64,000 nucleotides of DNA from Varibaculum vaginae (lineage in GTDB: Bacteria > Actinomycetota > Actinomycetes > Actinomycetales > Actinomycetaceae), in contig NZ_UWNY01000001.1 in NCBI RefSeq assembly GCF_900604285.1, positions 1,245,774 through 1,309,773 of the forward strand, written 5' to 3'. Positions within the stretch are counted from its first letter, which is position 1, and every line of letters starts with the position of its first letter. Below, piece after piece: positions 45,370 to 54,309 of this stretch. The translations under genes and the position numbers were made by a program. The notes under the pieces are model-generated. The model did not search any database. It was not told the origin of the DNA and worked only from the letters and a program-made list of their open reading frames with translations.

Positions 45370-45933
45370 TTGGCGACAACGAATGATTTGAAAAACGGTC
45401 TGGTACTAAAACTTGATAACCAGTTGTGGCAGGTGGTTGAGTTTCAGCATGTTAAACCGGGTAAAGGCCCGGCTTTCGTGCGTACCAAGATTAAGAATGT
45501 ACTTAGCGGTAAAACTGTCGATCGTACCTTTAATGCCGGAGTGAAAGTGGAAACCGCAACGGTTGATCGTCGTGATATGACCTATCTATATCAAGATGGT
45601 ACAGATTTTGTGTTCATGGATGATGATACCTACGAGCAGGTCACAATCACTGCGGAAATCGTGGGAGACGCTAAGAACTTCCTGATTGAGAACCAACGCG
45701 CGGTAGTTGCTTTCCATGACGGCCAGGTGCTTTTCTTGGAATTGCCTGCTTCGGTAGTCATGCAGATCACTCACACGGAGCCGTGGCTACAGGGTAACCG
45801 TTCTTCTGCGGGCACCAAACCGGCTACGGTAGAGACCGGATATGAGGTACAGGTTCCCCTGTTTGTAGAAGAGGGCGAAAAGATTAAGGTCGATACCCGC
45901 AGCGGCGATTATATATCTCGGGTTAAGGAATAA
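45370..45933 (+). CDS. efp: Elongation factor P
   Basis: 187 residues from TTG 45370, chosen because the family N-terminus is [10 protein letters not shown] and GGGGG lies 8 bases upstream; the open frame starts 5 codons earlier. EF-P relieves ribosome stalling at polyproline. Three beta-barrel domains; the tip Lys32 lies in VKPGKGPAF, the usual modification site, with Pro in place of the common second Gly. The C-terminal signature [16 protein letters not shown] is intact. nusB follows after 6 bases. Confidence 0.96.
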   Translation: MATTNDLKNGLVLKLDNQLWQVVEFQHVKPGKGPAFVRTKIKNVLSGKTVDRTFNAGVKVETATVDRRDMTYLYQDGTDFVFMDDDTYEQVTITAEIVGDAKNFLIENQRAVVAFHDGQVLFLELPASVVMQITHTEPWLQGNRSSAGTKPATVETGYEVQVPLFVEEGEKIKVDTRSGDYISRVKE

Positions 45934-45939
45934 CCGGCG

Positions 45940-46392
45940 GTGTCAAAAAATCGGCTTTCGCGGCGTACTAAAGCGCGGCGGCGGGCAGTTGATACCCTTT
46001 ATGAAGCTAATCTTAAAGGTCTAGATCAGGATCCCGAGGATTTACGCGAACTGGTGGCGCAGCGACGGTGTTTGAGTACTGCGCAAACCACCTTGCCTGA
46101 CTACGCGGCAGAAATTGCAGAGGGAGTGGCGGAGCATCTTTTCGATATCGATATGACTCTAAGCCAGTATTCTCGATCCTGGGCGCTTGATCGCATGCCG
46201 AAAACGGATTTAGCTATTTTGCGCTGTTCCATCTGGGAAATCCTCTACAATGACGATGTTCCTTGGAAGATTGCGGTAAGTGAAGCTGTCGGTACTGCGC
46301 GTGCGATTTCAACACCGGAATCTCCGGATTTTGTTAACGGAGTGCTAGATGCCATCGGGCGCTCCAGCGAAAATAAAGCAAGCGAGCAGTAG
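45940..46392 (+). CDS. nusB: Transcription antitermination factor NusB
   Basis: 150-residue all-helical RNA-binding protein that with NusE (S10) recognises boxA in rRNA leaders. SRRTKARRRAVDTLYEAN at the N-terminus, then WALDRMPKTDLAILRCSIWEIL and the end DFVNGVLDAIGR are the family pattern. GTG start. Linked to efp as in many Gram-positives. Confidence 0.94.
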   Translation: MSKNRLSRRTKARRRAVDTLYEANLKGLDQDPEDLRELVAQRRCLSTAQTTLPDYAAEIAEGVAEHLFDIDMTLSQYSRSWALDRMPKTDLAILRCSIWEILYNDDVPWKIAVSEAVGTARAISTPESPDFVNGVLDAIGRSSENKASEQ

Positions 46393-46457
46393 TCGAGGCC
46401 GAGAGCTTTCGGCAACGTCCTCGCCATTGGCTGCTCATAGTTTCATAGGAGGCAGTC

Positions 46458-47756
46458 GTGAGTGCAATCGTTTTTCGTGGTGCAAAAATTCTGGGGGAAG
46501 CGCCCGCTGATATCTGGGTGGAGGATGAACTAATCCGCCAGGTAGGTACAGATTTGCCATTAACAGCTGGTAGCGGAATCAAAGAAATAGATGCCTGCGG
46601 TCTGGTGGCATTACCGGGATTGGTGGATTTACACACTCATCTGCGAGAGCCTGGCGGGTGTGACGCGGAAACAGTGGATACCGGCACGGCTGCAGCGGCT
46701 AAAGGTGGATATACCTGTGTTTTCGCGATGGCAAATACTACCCCCACTCAAGACTGTCCCGCAGTAGTGGAGCAAGTGCTAGATTTGGGACGTCATGCGG
46801 GTCGGGTTGAGGTACATCCGGTTGGAGCCGTCACTAAGAACCTTGCGGGTAAAGAGCTCTCTGATCTGCGCGGAATGCATACCTCGCGGGCAGAGGTAAA
46901 TGTGTTTAGTGACGACGGGAAATGTGTTTTTGACCCCCTGTTAATGCGTCAGGCTTTAGAGATCATCCGCGATTTTGATGGGGTTATTGCCCAACATTCG
47001 CAAGAGCCGCGCCTAACCGCAGACTCACAAATGAATGAGTCCTATTTGGCGGAGGAACTGGGGCTAAAAGGTTGGCCAACGGTTGCGGAAGAAATGATTA
47101 TTGCCCGCGATATTTTACTTTCCCTCTATCTGGACGTGAGGGTTCACGTGTGTCATTTATCAAGTGCGACGGCAGTGGAACTAGTACGTTGGGGAAAGTC
47201 TCAGGGTGCCCGCATTAGTGCTGAGGCTACTCCTCATCACCTGTTCCTTACCCAGGAAGAAGTAAGAGGACGGGATCCGCTCTTTAAGGTTAATCCTCCG
47301 TTGCGTTCAAAAGAAGATGTAGCAGCCTTGCGCGCGGGATTGGCTGATGGCACGATTGACCTGGTGGGAACGGATCATGCTCCACATCCCCGTCGCCTGA
47401 AAGACTGTGATTTTGAGTGTGGTGCTTTTGGGATGATTGGACTGGAAACTGCGCTAGCGGTGGTCGCTACCGCCATGGTACAGAGCGGGAAAATGACTTG
47501 GCGCGATTTGGCGCGAGTTATGTCAGTTACCCCAGCAAAAATTGGGAAGGCGAAGCAGCAAGGAGAGGAAATTGCTCCCGGTTCCGCGGCTAACCTTTGT
47601 TTCGTATCTCCCGATGCTACTTGGCAGGTTTGCCGCGAAACCCAAGCTTCTCGTTCGGATAACACTCCCTTCGTAGGGAAGGAACTGGTGGGGCTGATAT
47701 GTCACACCATGTATCGGGGAAAGCTTACGGTTTTATCTGGGCAGCTACAGTTTTAA
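46458..47756 (+). CDS. pyrC: Dihydroorotase
   Basis: 432 residues, class I amidohydrolase closing carbamoyl aspartate to dihydroorotate. Metal-binding DLHTHLREPG (about 56-65), NVFSDDGKCVFD, the histidines in IAQHSQE and CHLSSA, and the catalytic Asp in GTDHAPHPRRLKDCDFECGAFG (in two parts) are present. GTG with a strong AGGAGG upstream. No aspartate transcarbamoylase gene precedes it, unlike the usual pyrB-pyrC order. pyrF follows 10 bases later. Confidence 0.95.
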   Translation: MSAIVFRGAKILGEAPADIWVEDELIRQVGTDLPLTAGSGIKEIDACGLVALPGLVDLHTHLREPGGCDAETVDTGTAAAAKGGYTCVFAMANTTPTQDCPAVVEQVLDLGRHAGRVEVHPVGAVTKNLAGKELSDLRGMHTSRAEVNVFSDDGKCVFDPLLMRQALEIIRDFDGVIAQHSQEPRLTADSQMNESYLAEELGLKGWPTVAEEMIIARDILLSLYLDVRVHVCHLSSATAVELVRWGKSQGARISAEATPHHLFLTQEEVRGRDPLFKVNPPLRSKEDVAALRAGLADGTIDLVGTDHAPHPRRLKDCDFECGAFGMIGLETALAVVATAMVQSGKMTWRDLARVMSVTPAKIGKAKQQGEEIAPGSAANLCFVSPDATWQVCRETQASRSDNTPFVGKELVGLICHTMYRGKLTVLSGQLQF

Positions 47757-47766
47757 GGAGGATATA

Positions 47767-48621
47767 ATGCGCCGCTACGGATTACGCTTAGCGCAAGCGA
47801 TGAATCAGCTAGGTAATGTTTGTGTAGGTATTGACCCGCACTCTTCGCAACTGGACGCCTGGGGTTTGAGTGATAATGTCCAGGGGCTACGTACCTTTGC
47901 TTTAACTCTAGTAGAGGCGATGGCTGGTCAGGTACCGGTAGTTAAACCACAATCTGCATTTTTTGAGCGGTTTGGATCGAGCGGAATCAAAGTTTTGGAG
48001 GAAGTTCTGACGGCCTGTCGTCAAGCGGGATTGCTCACTATTTTGGATGTAAAACGTGGTGATATTGGCTCGACTATGGCTGGGTACGCGCAGGCGTATT
48101 TGGCTTCAGATTCTCCGCTGTCCGCGGATGCGATCACTGTTTCTCCCTACCTGGGTTTTGGTTCGCTCGAACCTGCCCTTGAGCTGGCAAAGGTGAACGG
48201 TAAAGGAGTATATGTATTGGCGCTTACCTCTAATCCACAGGGATACGAGGTGCAGCATGCCAAGGGAAGAGATGGTAAAAGCGTGGCGGCAAGCATAATT
48301 TCGCAGGCAGAACAGGCAAATAACTCAAATGGTGACGAAGGTCATATTTCCGATATTGGGTTGGTTGTCGGTGCCACCACCGGAAATGCCGCCAGGGAGT
48401 TAGGAATTGATTTTTCGACATTCTCCGGTTCGGTTTTATCTCCAGGAATTGGGGCGCAGGGTGCGAGACCAGCGGATATACAACATATCTTTGGTGAAAG
48501 TGCTTGCCGGGTGTTGGCTTCAACCTCGCGTGGAATCTCCTCTGCCGGTCCGGAGCTGCCTTCATTGCAGGCCGCGGCAAGGCAAATAACCGAGCAAATG
48601 AGTGATATTTTTCGCAACTGA
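47767..48621 (+). CDS. pyrF: Orotidine 5'-phosphate decarboxylase, type 2
   Basis: 284 residues; final step to UMP. The long (type 2) form is shown by KPQSAFFERFGSSGIKVLEE and the active-site stretch LDVKRGDIGSTMAGYA (about 97-112) with the Asp-Lys-Asp array. SPYLGFG, VGATTGNAARELG and LSPGIGAQGA form the phosphate-binding loops. TAAGGAGGATATA is an excellent ribosome site. Co-transcribed with pyrC. Confidence 0.94.
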   Translation: MRRYGLRLAQAMNQLGNVCVGIDPHSSQLDAWGLSDNVQGLRTFALTLVEAMAGQVPVVKPQSAFFERFGSSGIKVLEEVLTACRQAGLLTILDVKRGDIGSTMAGYAQAYLASDSPLSADAITVSPYLGFGSLEPALELAKVNGKGVYVLALTSNPQGYEVQHAKGRDGKSVAASIISQAEQANNSNGDEGHISDIGLVVGATTGNAARELGIDFSTFSGSVLSPGIGAQGARPADIQHIFGESACRVLASTSRGISSAGPELPSLQAAARQITEQMSDIFRN

Positions 48622-48721
48622 ACTGGCGAAACTAAGTTGATGGGTTGGCTTAAATAGAAGAAAACAACTAGTCTTTTTCGTGTTGTTAACCCGTAAATCT
48701 AGATGAAGAGGTAAATACTAA

Positions 48722-49033
48722 ATGGCACTTCCTTCTTTAACTCCCGAACAGCGCGCACAGGCTTTGGAGAAAGCCGCTCAGGCTCGTAAGGCTCGTGCAG
48801 AAACTAAAGCGAAGCTGAAGAACCGGGAATTGACCCTCTCTGAGGTTATCAAGAACGCTCAAGACGATCCTTACTTGGGCAAGATGAAGGTTCAGGCTCT
48901 ACTAGAGGCTTTGCCTCGCGTAGGCGCCACCACTGCCGCTGCGGTAATGGAAGAGATTGGCATCGCTAAGTCTCGTCGTATCCGCGGTCTGGGCGAGCAT
49001 CAGCGTGCTGAGCTGATTCGCCGCTTCGGCTAA
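48722..49033 (+). CDS. mihF: Integration host factor, actinobacterial type (mIHF)
   Basis: 103 residues. mIHF is a monomeric DNA-bending nucleoid protein unrelated in fold to HU/IHF, with roles in chromosome organisation and phage integration. MALPSLTPEQRAQALEKA begins the protein; the helix-two-turn-helix region VGATTAAAVMEEIGIAKSRR and the end RIRGLGEHQRAEL are characteristic. Its place before gmk-rpoZ is strongly conserved in actinobacteria. Closed by its own terminator. Confidence 0.95.
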   Translation: MALPSLTPEQRAQALEKAAQARKARAETKAKLKNRELTLSEVIKNAQDDPYLGKMKVQALLEALPRVGATTAAAVMEEIGIAKSRRIRGLGEHQRAELIRRFG

Positions 49034-49054
49034 ATAAAACCGAAAACTATAAAT

Positions 49055-49090
49055 ACAGTATGGGACCTGAGAAATTAGGTCCCATACTGT
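49055..49090 (+). terminator. Terminator after mIHF
   Basis: Perfect 14-bp stem ACAGTATGGGACCT (49055-49068) with AGGTCCCATACTGT (49077-49090), 8-base loop, then TATTTTCT. A canonical intrinsic terminator. Confidence 0.92.
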
Positions 49091-49111
49091 TATTTTCTAC
49101 TGGCCTAAAAG

Positions 49112-49678
49112 GTGAAGACTTTGCCCAATTCACGTTTATTTGTACTAGCCGGCCCCTCTGGGGTAGGTAAGGGGACGGTAGTTAACGCCCTCAAGAAAAT
49201 GTATCCGCAGGTAAAAGTGGCAGTTTCGGCTACCACCCGCCTTCCGCGTCCCGGTGAACGTAACGGCGTTGATTACTATTTCCTCAGTGAAGAACGCTTT
49301 GATGAACTGCTTGCTGCCAACGGCTTTCTAGAGTGGGCTCAGGTTCATGGACGGGCTCGCTATGGCACTTTACGTTCGGAAGTAGCTGCCCATTTTAACC
49401 GGGGCGAAGACGTGATTTTAGAGATCGATCTAGCTGGAGCGCGACAGGTTCGGCACACTCATCCGCAGGCACATTTTATTTTTCTGCTTCCTCCCAGCCA
49501 GCAAGCCTTGGAAGCACGGTTACGTGGTAGAGGTACCGAGGGAGAAGCAGAAGTCGCTCGCCGTCTAGAAACAGCGAAAACCGAGATGGCAGCGGCAAAA
49601 GAATTCGAGTATCAGATAGTAAACAACCAACCGGAACAGGCGGCGCGTGAACTAGCAGCCTTAATGGGAATAGCGTAA
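49112..49678 (+). CDS. gmk: Guanylate kinase
   Basis: 188 residues; phosphorylates GMP to GDP. P-loop VLAGPSGVGKGT (about 11-22), GMP-binding SATTRLPRPGERNGVDYYF (near 40-58), LEIDLAGARQV. The family often begins just before the P-loop. GTG 49112 and TTG 49121 are both possible, and the AAAGGTGA that overlaps the GTG would serve the TTG. Separated from mIHF by a terminator, followed by rpoZ. Confidence 0.95.
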   Translation: MKTLPNSRLFVLAGPSGVGKGTVVNALKKMYPQVKVAVSATTRLPRPGERNGVDYYFLSEERFDELLAANGFLEWAQVHGRARYGTLRSEVAAHFNRGEDVILEIDLAGARQVRHTHPQAHFIFLLPPSQQALEARLRGRGTEGEAEVARRLETAKTEMAAAKEFEYQIVNNQPEQAARELAALMGIA

Positions 49679-49731
49679 GCTTTTTGTGAAGATGTGGCAC
49701 CGAGCCGCTATATGAGAAATGAGAGGACAAT

Positions 49732-50007
49732 ATGTCGGGTACTGTTGCAATCCCGGAAGGCATTACCAACCCCCCAATAGATGAACTATTGGAGAAAGTG
49801 GAGTCCAAATACGCGCTAGTGGTCTACGCGGCCAAACGGGCACGGCAAATCAATACTTATAATCTGGAAATCGCCGAGGGAATGTTTTCCACTCCCGGAC
49901 CATTGGTCGACTGCAATCCTGAAGATAAGGCTTTGAGTATTGCTTTGCGGGAAATTGACCAGGACGCCCTCAATCTGAAAGAGCATGACGAGTCAGTAAA
50001 GGACTAA
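49732..50007 (+). CDS. rpoZ: RNA polymerase omega subunit
   Basis: 91 residues; folds around the beta-prime C-terminus to help assembly. Typical actinobacterial layout: short tail, then [29 protein letters not shown] (in two parts, about 13-41), ending in [19 protein letters not shown] precedes the ATG. gmk-rpoZ-coaBC order is conserved. Confidence 0.95.
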   Translation: MSGTVAIPEGITNPPIDELLEKVESKYALVVYAAKRARQINTYNLEIAEGMFSTPGPLVDCNPEDKALSIALREIDQDALNLKEHDESVKD

Positions 50008-50014
50008 CCCCATC

Positions 50015-51226
50015 ATGTCTAAGCGCCGCCGGGTTATTATCGGGGTAGGTGCCGGAATAGCCGCCTATAAAACAACTAACGTGGTGCGTGCCCTGGTAAA
50101 GTCGGGCTTCGATGCTTGGGTGATACCTACTCCTGCTTCCTTGAAAATGGTAGGGGAAGTTACTTGGCGAGCACTCTCAGGTAATCCGGTTTATTCACAG
50201 GTAGATGAGCCTAAAAGCGGGGTTGGCCATATCGAACTGGCGCGTGATGCTAGTGCTATCTTGGTGGCTCCGGCTACCGCTGATCTGCTAGCGCGAATCG
50301 CGCACGGCATTGCCGACGACATGCTAAGCAATGTGATTTTGGCAGCTAACTGCCCCTTACTTCTGGCTCCGGCGATGCACACAAATATGTGGGAAAATGC
50401 GGCAACCAGAGAGAACGTTCAGATATTACGGCAACGGGGAGCGCGGTTTGTCGGTCCGGTAGCGGGAGCTCTTTCTAGTGGAGACCAGGGAATCGGGCGG
50501 ATGGCAGCGGAAGATGACGTCATATCCCAGATGCTGGGGATACTGGATTCTGGCACATGGAATGATCAACAAGTCATGGTGAGCGCTGGAGGTACCCGAG
50601 AACCTTTAGATCCGGTACGTTTTTTAGGGAATCGTTCCTCCGGACGCTTTGGAGTAGAAATTGCTCGTCAATTCGCCCTCCAAGGCGCAAATGTGACCTT
50701 GTTAGCAGCTAATATCGACTCAGCTTTGTTAGCGTCCTTGTCAGAAAAAGTTGCGGTTATTTCTACCCCTACTGCCGCCCAGATGCATAGGGTTGCCTTA
50801 GAGCTATTCCCCAAAATGCAGGCAGCCGTGATGGCGGCGGCAGTTGCTGACTATCAGCCAGTGGAATTCCAATCCCAGAAAATTAAAAAAACTATGGAAA
50901 AAGGGGAGTTTTCTTTGCGTTTGCGTCCCACTGCCGATATTTTGGCAGATTTGGCCGCAAAAAAACATGACAATCAGTTTTTAGCGGGGTTTGCTGCCGA
51001 AACTGGATCTTGGGATCAGGTTGTGCAATTAGGGCGGGAAAAGGCACGTCGTAAGGGTGCCGATATTATTTTCATTAACCAGGTGGGGGAGAGTAGCGGG
51101 TTTGGGGATGTAACCACCCGGGTAAAAGCAGTGGATCAGCAGGGCAGAGAAATTGGGCAATTCGCGGGGGCTAAAACGCAGATAGCTGGCCAGATAGTGG
51201 CGCTGATTCGCCAACAAATATCGTGA
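50015..51226 (+). CDS. coaBC: Phosphopantothenoylcysteine synthetase/decarboxylase
   Basis: 403-residue bifunctional enzyme of coenzyme A synthesis. The N-terminal flavoprotein decarboxylase (CoaC) covers about 1-185 with GVGAGIAAYKTT, HIELARDASAILVAPATADLLARIA (in two parts) and APAMHTNMWE. The C-terminal synthetase (CoaB) begins at VSAGGTREPLDPVRFLGNRSSG and includes AAVADYQP and KIKK. The stop overlaps the priA start by 4 bases. metK, commonly found between coaBC and priA in actinobacteria, is absent here. Confidence 0.95.
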   Translation: MSKRRRVIIGVGAGIAAYKTTNVVRALVKSGFDAWVIPTPASLKMVGEVTWRALSGNPVYSQVDEPKSGVGHIELARDASAILVAPATADLLARIAHGIADDMLSNVILAANCPLLLAPAMHTNMWENAATRENVQILRQRGARFVGPVAGALSSGDQGIGRMAAEDDVISQMLGILDSGTWNDQQVMVSAGGTREPLDPVRFLGNRSSGRFGVEIARQFALQGANVTLLAANIDSALLASLSEKVAVISTPTAAQMHRVALELFPKMQAAVMAAAVADYQPVEFQSQKIKKTMEKGEFSLRLRPTADILADLAAKKHDNQFLAGFAAETGSWDQVVQLGREKARRKGADIIFINQVGESSGFGDVTTRVKAVDQQGREIGQFAGAKTQIAGQIVALIRQQIS

Positions 51227-53304
51227 ATGACCAAATGCCGCGTTGGAGCGGTAGGGATCCTTTAGCAGAAATTCGTTCCCTCAAGCAGGGAGAATCTCCG
51301 CACGGTCAGCAGCAAGAACTGTTGGCGATTCCCGAAAAACCGTTGGCTAATTGGCCAAATCAGGATTTGATTGCCACCGTTATTCTCGATACGTCTGTCT
51401 TTCACCTAGCTCGAGGTTTAGACTATACGGTTCCTTCCCACTTGGTTAAGAAAGTTCAGCCAGGGTGCCTCGTTAGCGCAAAAATCGGGGATCAGCTCGT
51501 GCGCGGTTGGGTAAGAAGTATTCGGCCGGGCGAACCTACCCGGCAACGATTACGTCCTATTAGCAGGGTTCTTAGTTCCCATCCTTTAGTTTCTGCCGCT
51601 AGTTTTGAACTAGCTGAGCAGGTGGCCTCCCGTTATGCGGGTAACGTTTCCCAGGTTTTAACTCACGCGATTCCTAAACGCCATGCCGGTTGCGAGAAAG
51701 GGTTTTTCGCCACCACTAATGAAAAATCTGTACCTAATGAGACGCAGAATGTTCTGGAGGATCTCACCGCTGCTTTCACCAGGACGGAACCGCTGATAGC
51801 CAGCTATCCGAGCGGCAAGAAGCTTCTTGATTCACTCGAGCAGGCACAAGCTTGCAAAGTGGTGTGGTCAGCGCTTCCTGAACCTGATAAGCCGGCACCT
51901 TTTAACCAGATTGCCCAGCTAATCACCTGCTCCCTGCGTACCCCGGGCTCTGTGCTTTGTTTGTTTCCTACCGGTAAATTAGCGAGGAAGTTCAGCTCCT
52001 ATTGGGAGAAAACTTGCTCACCAGCCGCGCCCTCCGCCCTGGAATACCACTTTGATCTTGGAGCTCGCGAACGCTACCGTGCCTACTTACAGTGTCGTTT
52101 CCGCCAGCCGCGTCTGGTAGTAGGAACCCGGTCTGCTGTGTTTGCCCCCCTCAACAAACTATCCTTGTTACTAATTTGGGATGAGGGTGCCGAAACCTTT
52201 CAAGAAAAATCTGCCCCCTATTGGCATACTCGGCAGGTGGGAATGCTGCGTGCCGGAAGTGAAAAATGCTCGTTGGTTTTAGGAAGTTTTTCCCGGTCTC
52301 CACAAGCCCAAGCTTTACTAATGTCTAGTTGGGCTCGAGAATTAACTCCAAGTAAACATCAAGTGCAACTGCCAAAAATTTTCACTCCCGAATACGAAAA
52401 GCGCGATGACCCCACCATCGGGCGAGTCGGGCTATCCTCTACCGCGATACAGTTCATGCGGGGTGCCCTAGCGAAAGGCCCGGTATTAATTCAAACTGCG
52501 CGTAAGGGCGGTCGTCTGGGATTGAGTTGTGCTAGTTGCCTGGCGCCGGTTCGTTGTCCACAATGTTTTGGTACCGTACAGCAACTGCGCGGGGAATTTA
52601 TTTGCAATAGTTGTGCGCATCATTTTCAGTTCTCTTGCGCGCGTTGCGGCACGCAAGAAACCAGGGCAGTATCACGCGGAAATATGCAAATTAGTAAAGA
52701 AATAGCAGCAGCTTTCCCGCAAATACCAGTGATTAATTGTGATGCTGATAATCCTTTGAGTGAGATTGGTTCTCAGCCTGCATTGGTGGTGGCTACCAAT
52801 GAACAGGAACCGGTTGCGGAAGCCGGGTACGCGGGAGCATTACTACTGGATACCGGGATGCTGCTGAGTCTGGATCAAATCTGGACCGCGGAAGAAGCCT
52901 TACGTAGGTGGGCGAACGCTGCCGCCAAAGTGGCTCCCGGCGGTGGAGTAATGCTTAGTGGGGATCCCGGGGAGCGATTGGCCTTAGCGTTTAAAAGGCG
53001 TGCTTTTAGCCAGTGGGCAAGTCAGGAACTGCAAGAGCGAGCAGAAGTGGGAATTCCCCCTACCGCGGTCTTGGCTACTGTACGCGCTGACCAGCTGACG
53101 CTGCATAAAATCCAGCAGGTAGCGAATTTTGCATACGCGCAAGTGATTGGCCCAGCTAAAAACGACCAACAGTTTCAGTTGCTAGTACGTTCGCGACTAG
53201 ATCAAGGTGAACAACTACGTCAGGAATTACAACGTATTCAAGCGATATCTTCGCGGAAAAAGTGGGGATCTCTAAAAGTGCAGGTAGACCCAATAGATCT
53301 TTAA
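51223..53304 (+). CDS. priA: PriA-like primosomal protein N' without helicase motifs
   Basis: 693 residues. The N-terminal 3'-end DNA-binding domain is recognisable (about 48-165: VILDTSVFHLARGLDYTVP, then GCLVSAKIGDQLVRGWV), as is a zinc-binding region in the C-terminal half (CASCLAPVRCPQCFG, CNSCAHHFQFSCARCG). The Walker A box expected near 215-235 is absent, and the DEAH box is reduced to IWDEGAE, so ATP-driven unwinding is unlikely. This degenerate form is typical of actinobacterial PriA and may act only in DnaB loading at restarted forks. GTG overlaps coaBC. Confidence 0.88.
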   Translation: MNDQMPRWSGRDPLAEIRSLKQGESPHGQQQELLAIPEKPLANWPNQDLIATVILDTSVFHLARGLDYTVPSHLVKKVQPGCLVSAKIGDQLVRGWVRSIRPGEPTRQRLRPISRVLSSHPLVSAASFELAEQVASRYAGNVSQVLTHAIPKRHAGCEKGFFATTNEKSVPNETQNVLEDLTAAFTRTEPLIASYPSGKKLLDSLEQAQACKVVWSALPEPDKPAPFNQIAQLITCSLRTPGSVLCLFPTGKLARKFSSYWEKTCSPAAPSALEYHFDLGARERYRAYLQCRFRQPRLVVGTRSAVFAPLNKLSLLLIWDEGAETFQEKSAPYWHTRQVGMLRAGSEKCSLVLGSFSRSPQAQALLMSSWARELTPSKHQVQLPKIFTPEYEKRDDPTIGRVGLSSTAIQFMRGALAKGPVLIQTARKGGRLGLSCASCLAPVRCPQCFGTVQQLRGEFICNSCAHHFQFSCARCGTQETRAVSRGNMQISKEIAAAFPQIPVINCDADNPLSEIGSQPALVVATNEQEPVAEAGYAGALLLDTGMLLSLDQIWTAEEALRRWANAAAKVAPGGGVMLSGDPGERLALAFKRRAFSQWASQELQERAEVGIPPTAVLATVRADQLTLHKIQQVANFAYAQVIGPAKNDQQFQLLVRSRLDQGEQLRQELQRIQAISSRKKWGSLKVQVDPIDL

Positions 53305-53346
53305 GATGGCAGTTGGTAATAATGCTTAACTGCTAGGATTAACCAT

Positions 53347-54309
53347 ATGCGTGTCCTATTTGCCGGTACCCCCGATTCAGCGGTACCAGTTCTGAAATAT
53401 CTGCTGGAATCTGAGCATCAAGTAGTTGGGGTACTAACTCGCCCTCCTGCCCGCTCTGGTAGAGGTCGTCGGCTTTGCCCTTCACCGGTAGCCCAGGTAG
53501 CTGAGCAGGCTGGTCTACAGGTTTTTACCCCTTCTTCTTTAAAGGATACGCAGCGGCGCCCAGATTTTGCAGCACTCCATGCCGACTTGGCGGTAGTGGT
53601 AGCTTACGGCTTGTTGATTCCCAAAGATTTACTAAATGTATTTCCCCATGGCTGGATTAACCTACATTATTCGCTATTGCCCAAATGGCGAGGAGCCTCT
53701 CCGGTACAACATTCCCGCATTGCCGGGGAAGAGATTACTGGAGTTAGTATTTTCCGTATCGATGAAGGCATGGATACCGGGCCGATTTATGCGGTTGACC
53801 CTATCCGCGTCGCTCCCCAAACTACCGCTGATCTACTGTTAAAGCGCCTAACAGACGCCGGGATTGGGCTGTTGCCTCACGTCTTAGGAGCATTAGAAGC
53901 CGGGCAGGTAAAAGCTCATACACAGGCTAACGAAGGTGCCAGCTACGCTCCCTTACTAACGAAGGCAGATGCTCAGATCCCTTGGGAAAAAAGTGCTGAA
54001 GAGGTAGCTAATCTTATTTGCGCGTTTACCTCCCAGCCGGGGGCGTGGACGCTGCTTCCAGATGGTAAGCGCCTGGGTATCTATCCGGTAATTGAAATGC
54101 ACGATCATGACACGCTGCAGCCCGGGCAGGTAGTAGTGACTAAACACGAAGTCACCGTGGGAACCGGTAGTAACGATGTAAAACTTACTTTTGTTACTCC
54201 AGCTGGTAAACGAGAGATGGCGGCTGATGCCTGGGGTAGGGGACAACGCTATGGCGCAGAATTCTTTTTTGGATTACCCCGCCAAAAAGAGGAGAACCAG
54301 TGCGAGTAG
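53347..54309 (+). CDS. fmt: Methionyl-tRNA formyltransferase
   Basis: 320 residues; formylates initiator Met-tRNA with 10-formyl-tetrahydrofolate. MRVLFAGTPDSAVPVLKYL opens the protein. The catalytic Asn-His-Asp set is in WINLHYSLLPKWRGASPV (about 104-121) and IDEGMDTGPIY. The C-terminal tRNA-binding domain follows. No Shine-Dalgarno precedes the ATG; TGCTAGGAT, an extended -10, ends 7 bases upstream, suggesting a leaderless start. No deformylase gene is adjacent. Overlaps rsmB by 10 bases. Confidence 0.95.
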   Translation: MRVLFAGTPDSAVPVLKYLLESEHQVVGVLTRPPARSGRGRRLCPSPVAQVAEQAGLQVFTPSSLKDTQRRPDFAALHADLAVVVAYGLLIPKDLLNVFPHGWINLHYSLLPKWRGASPVQHSRIAGEEITGVSIFRIDEGMDTGPIYAVDPIRVAPQTTADLLLKRLTDAGIGLLPHVLGALEAGQVKAHTQANEGASYAPLLTKADAQIPWEKSAEEVANLICAFTSQPGAWTLLPDGKRLGIYPVIEMHDHDTLQPGQVVVTKHEVTVGTGSNDVKLTFVTPAGKREMAADAWGRGQRYGAEFFFGLPRQKEENQCE

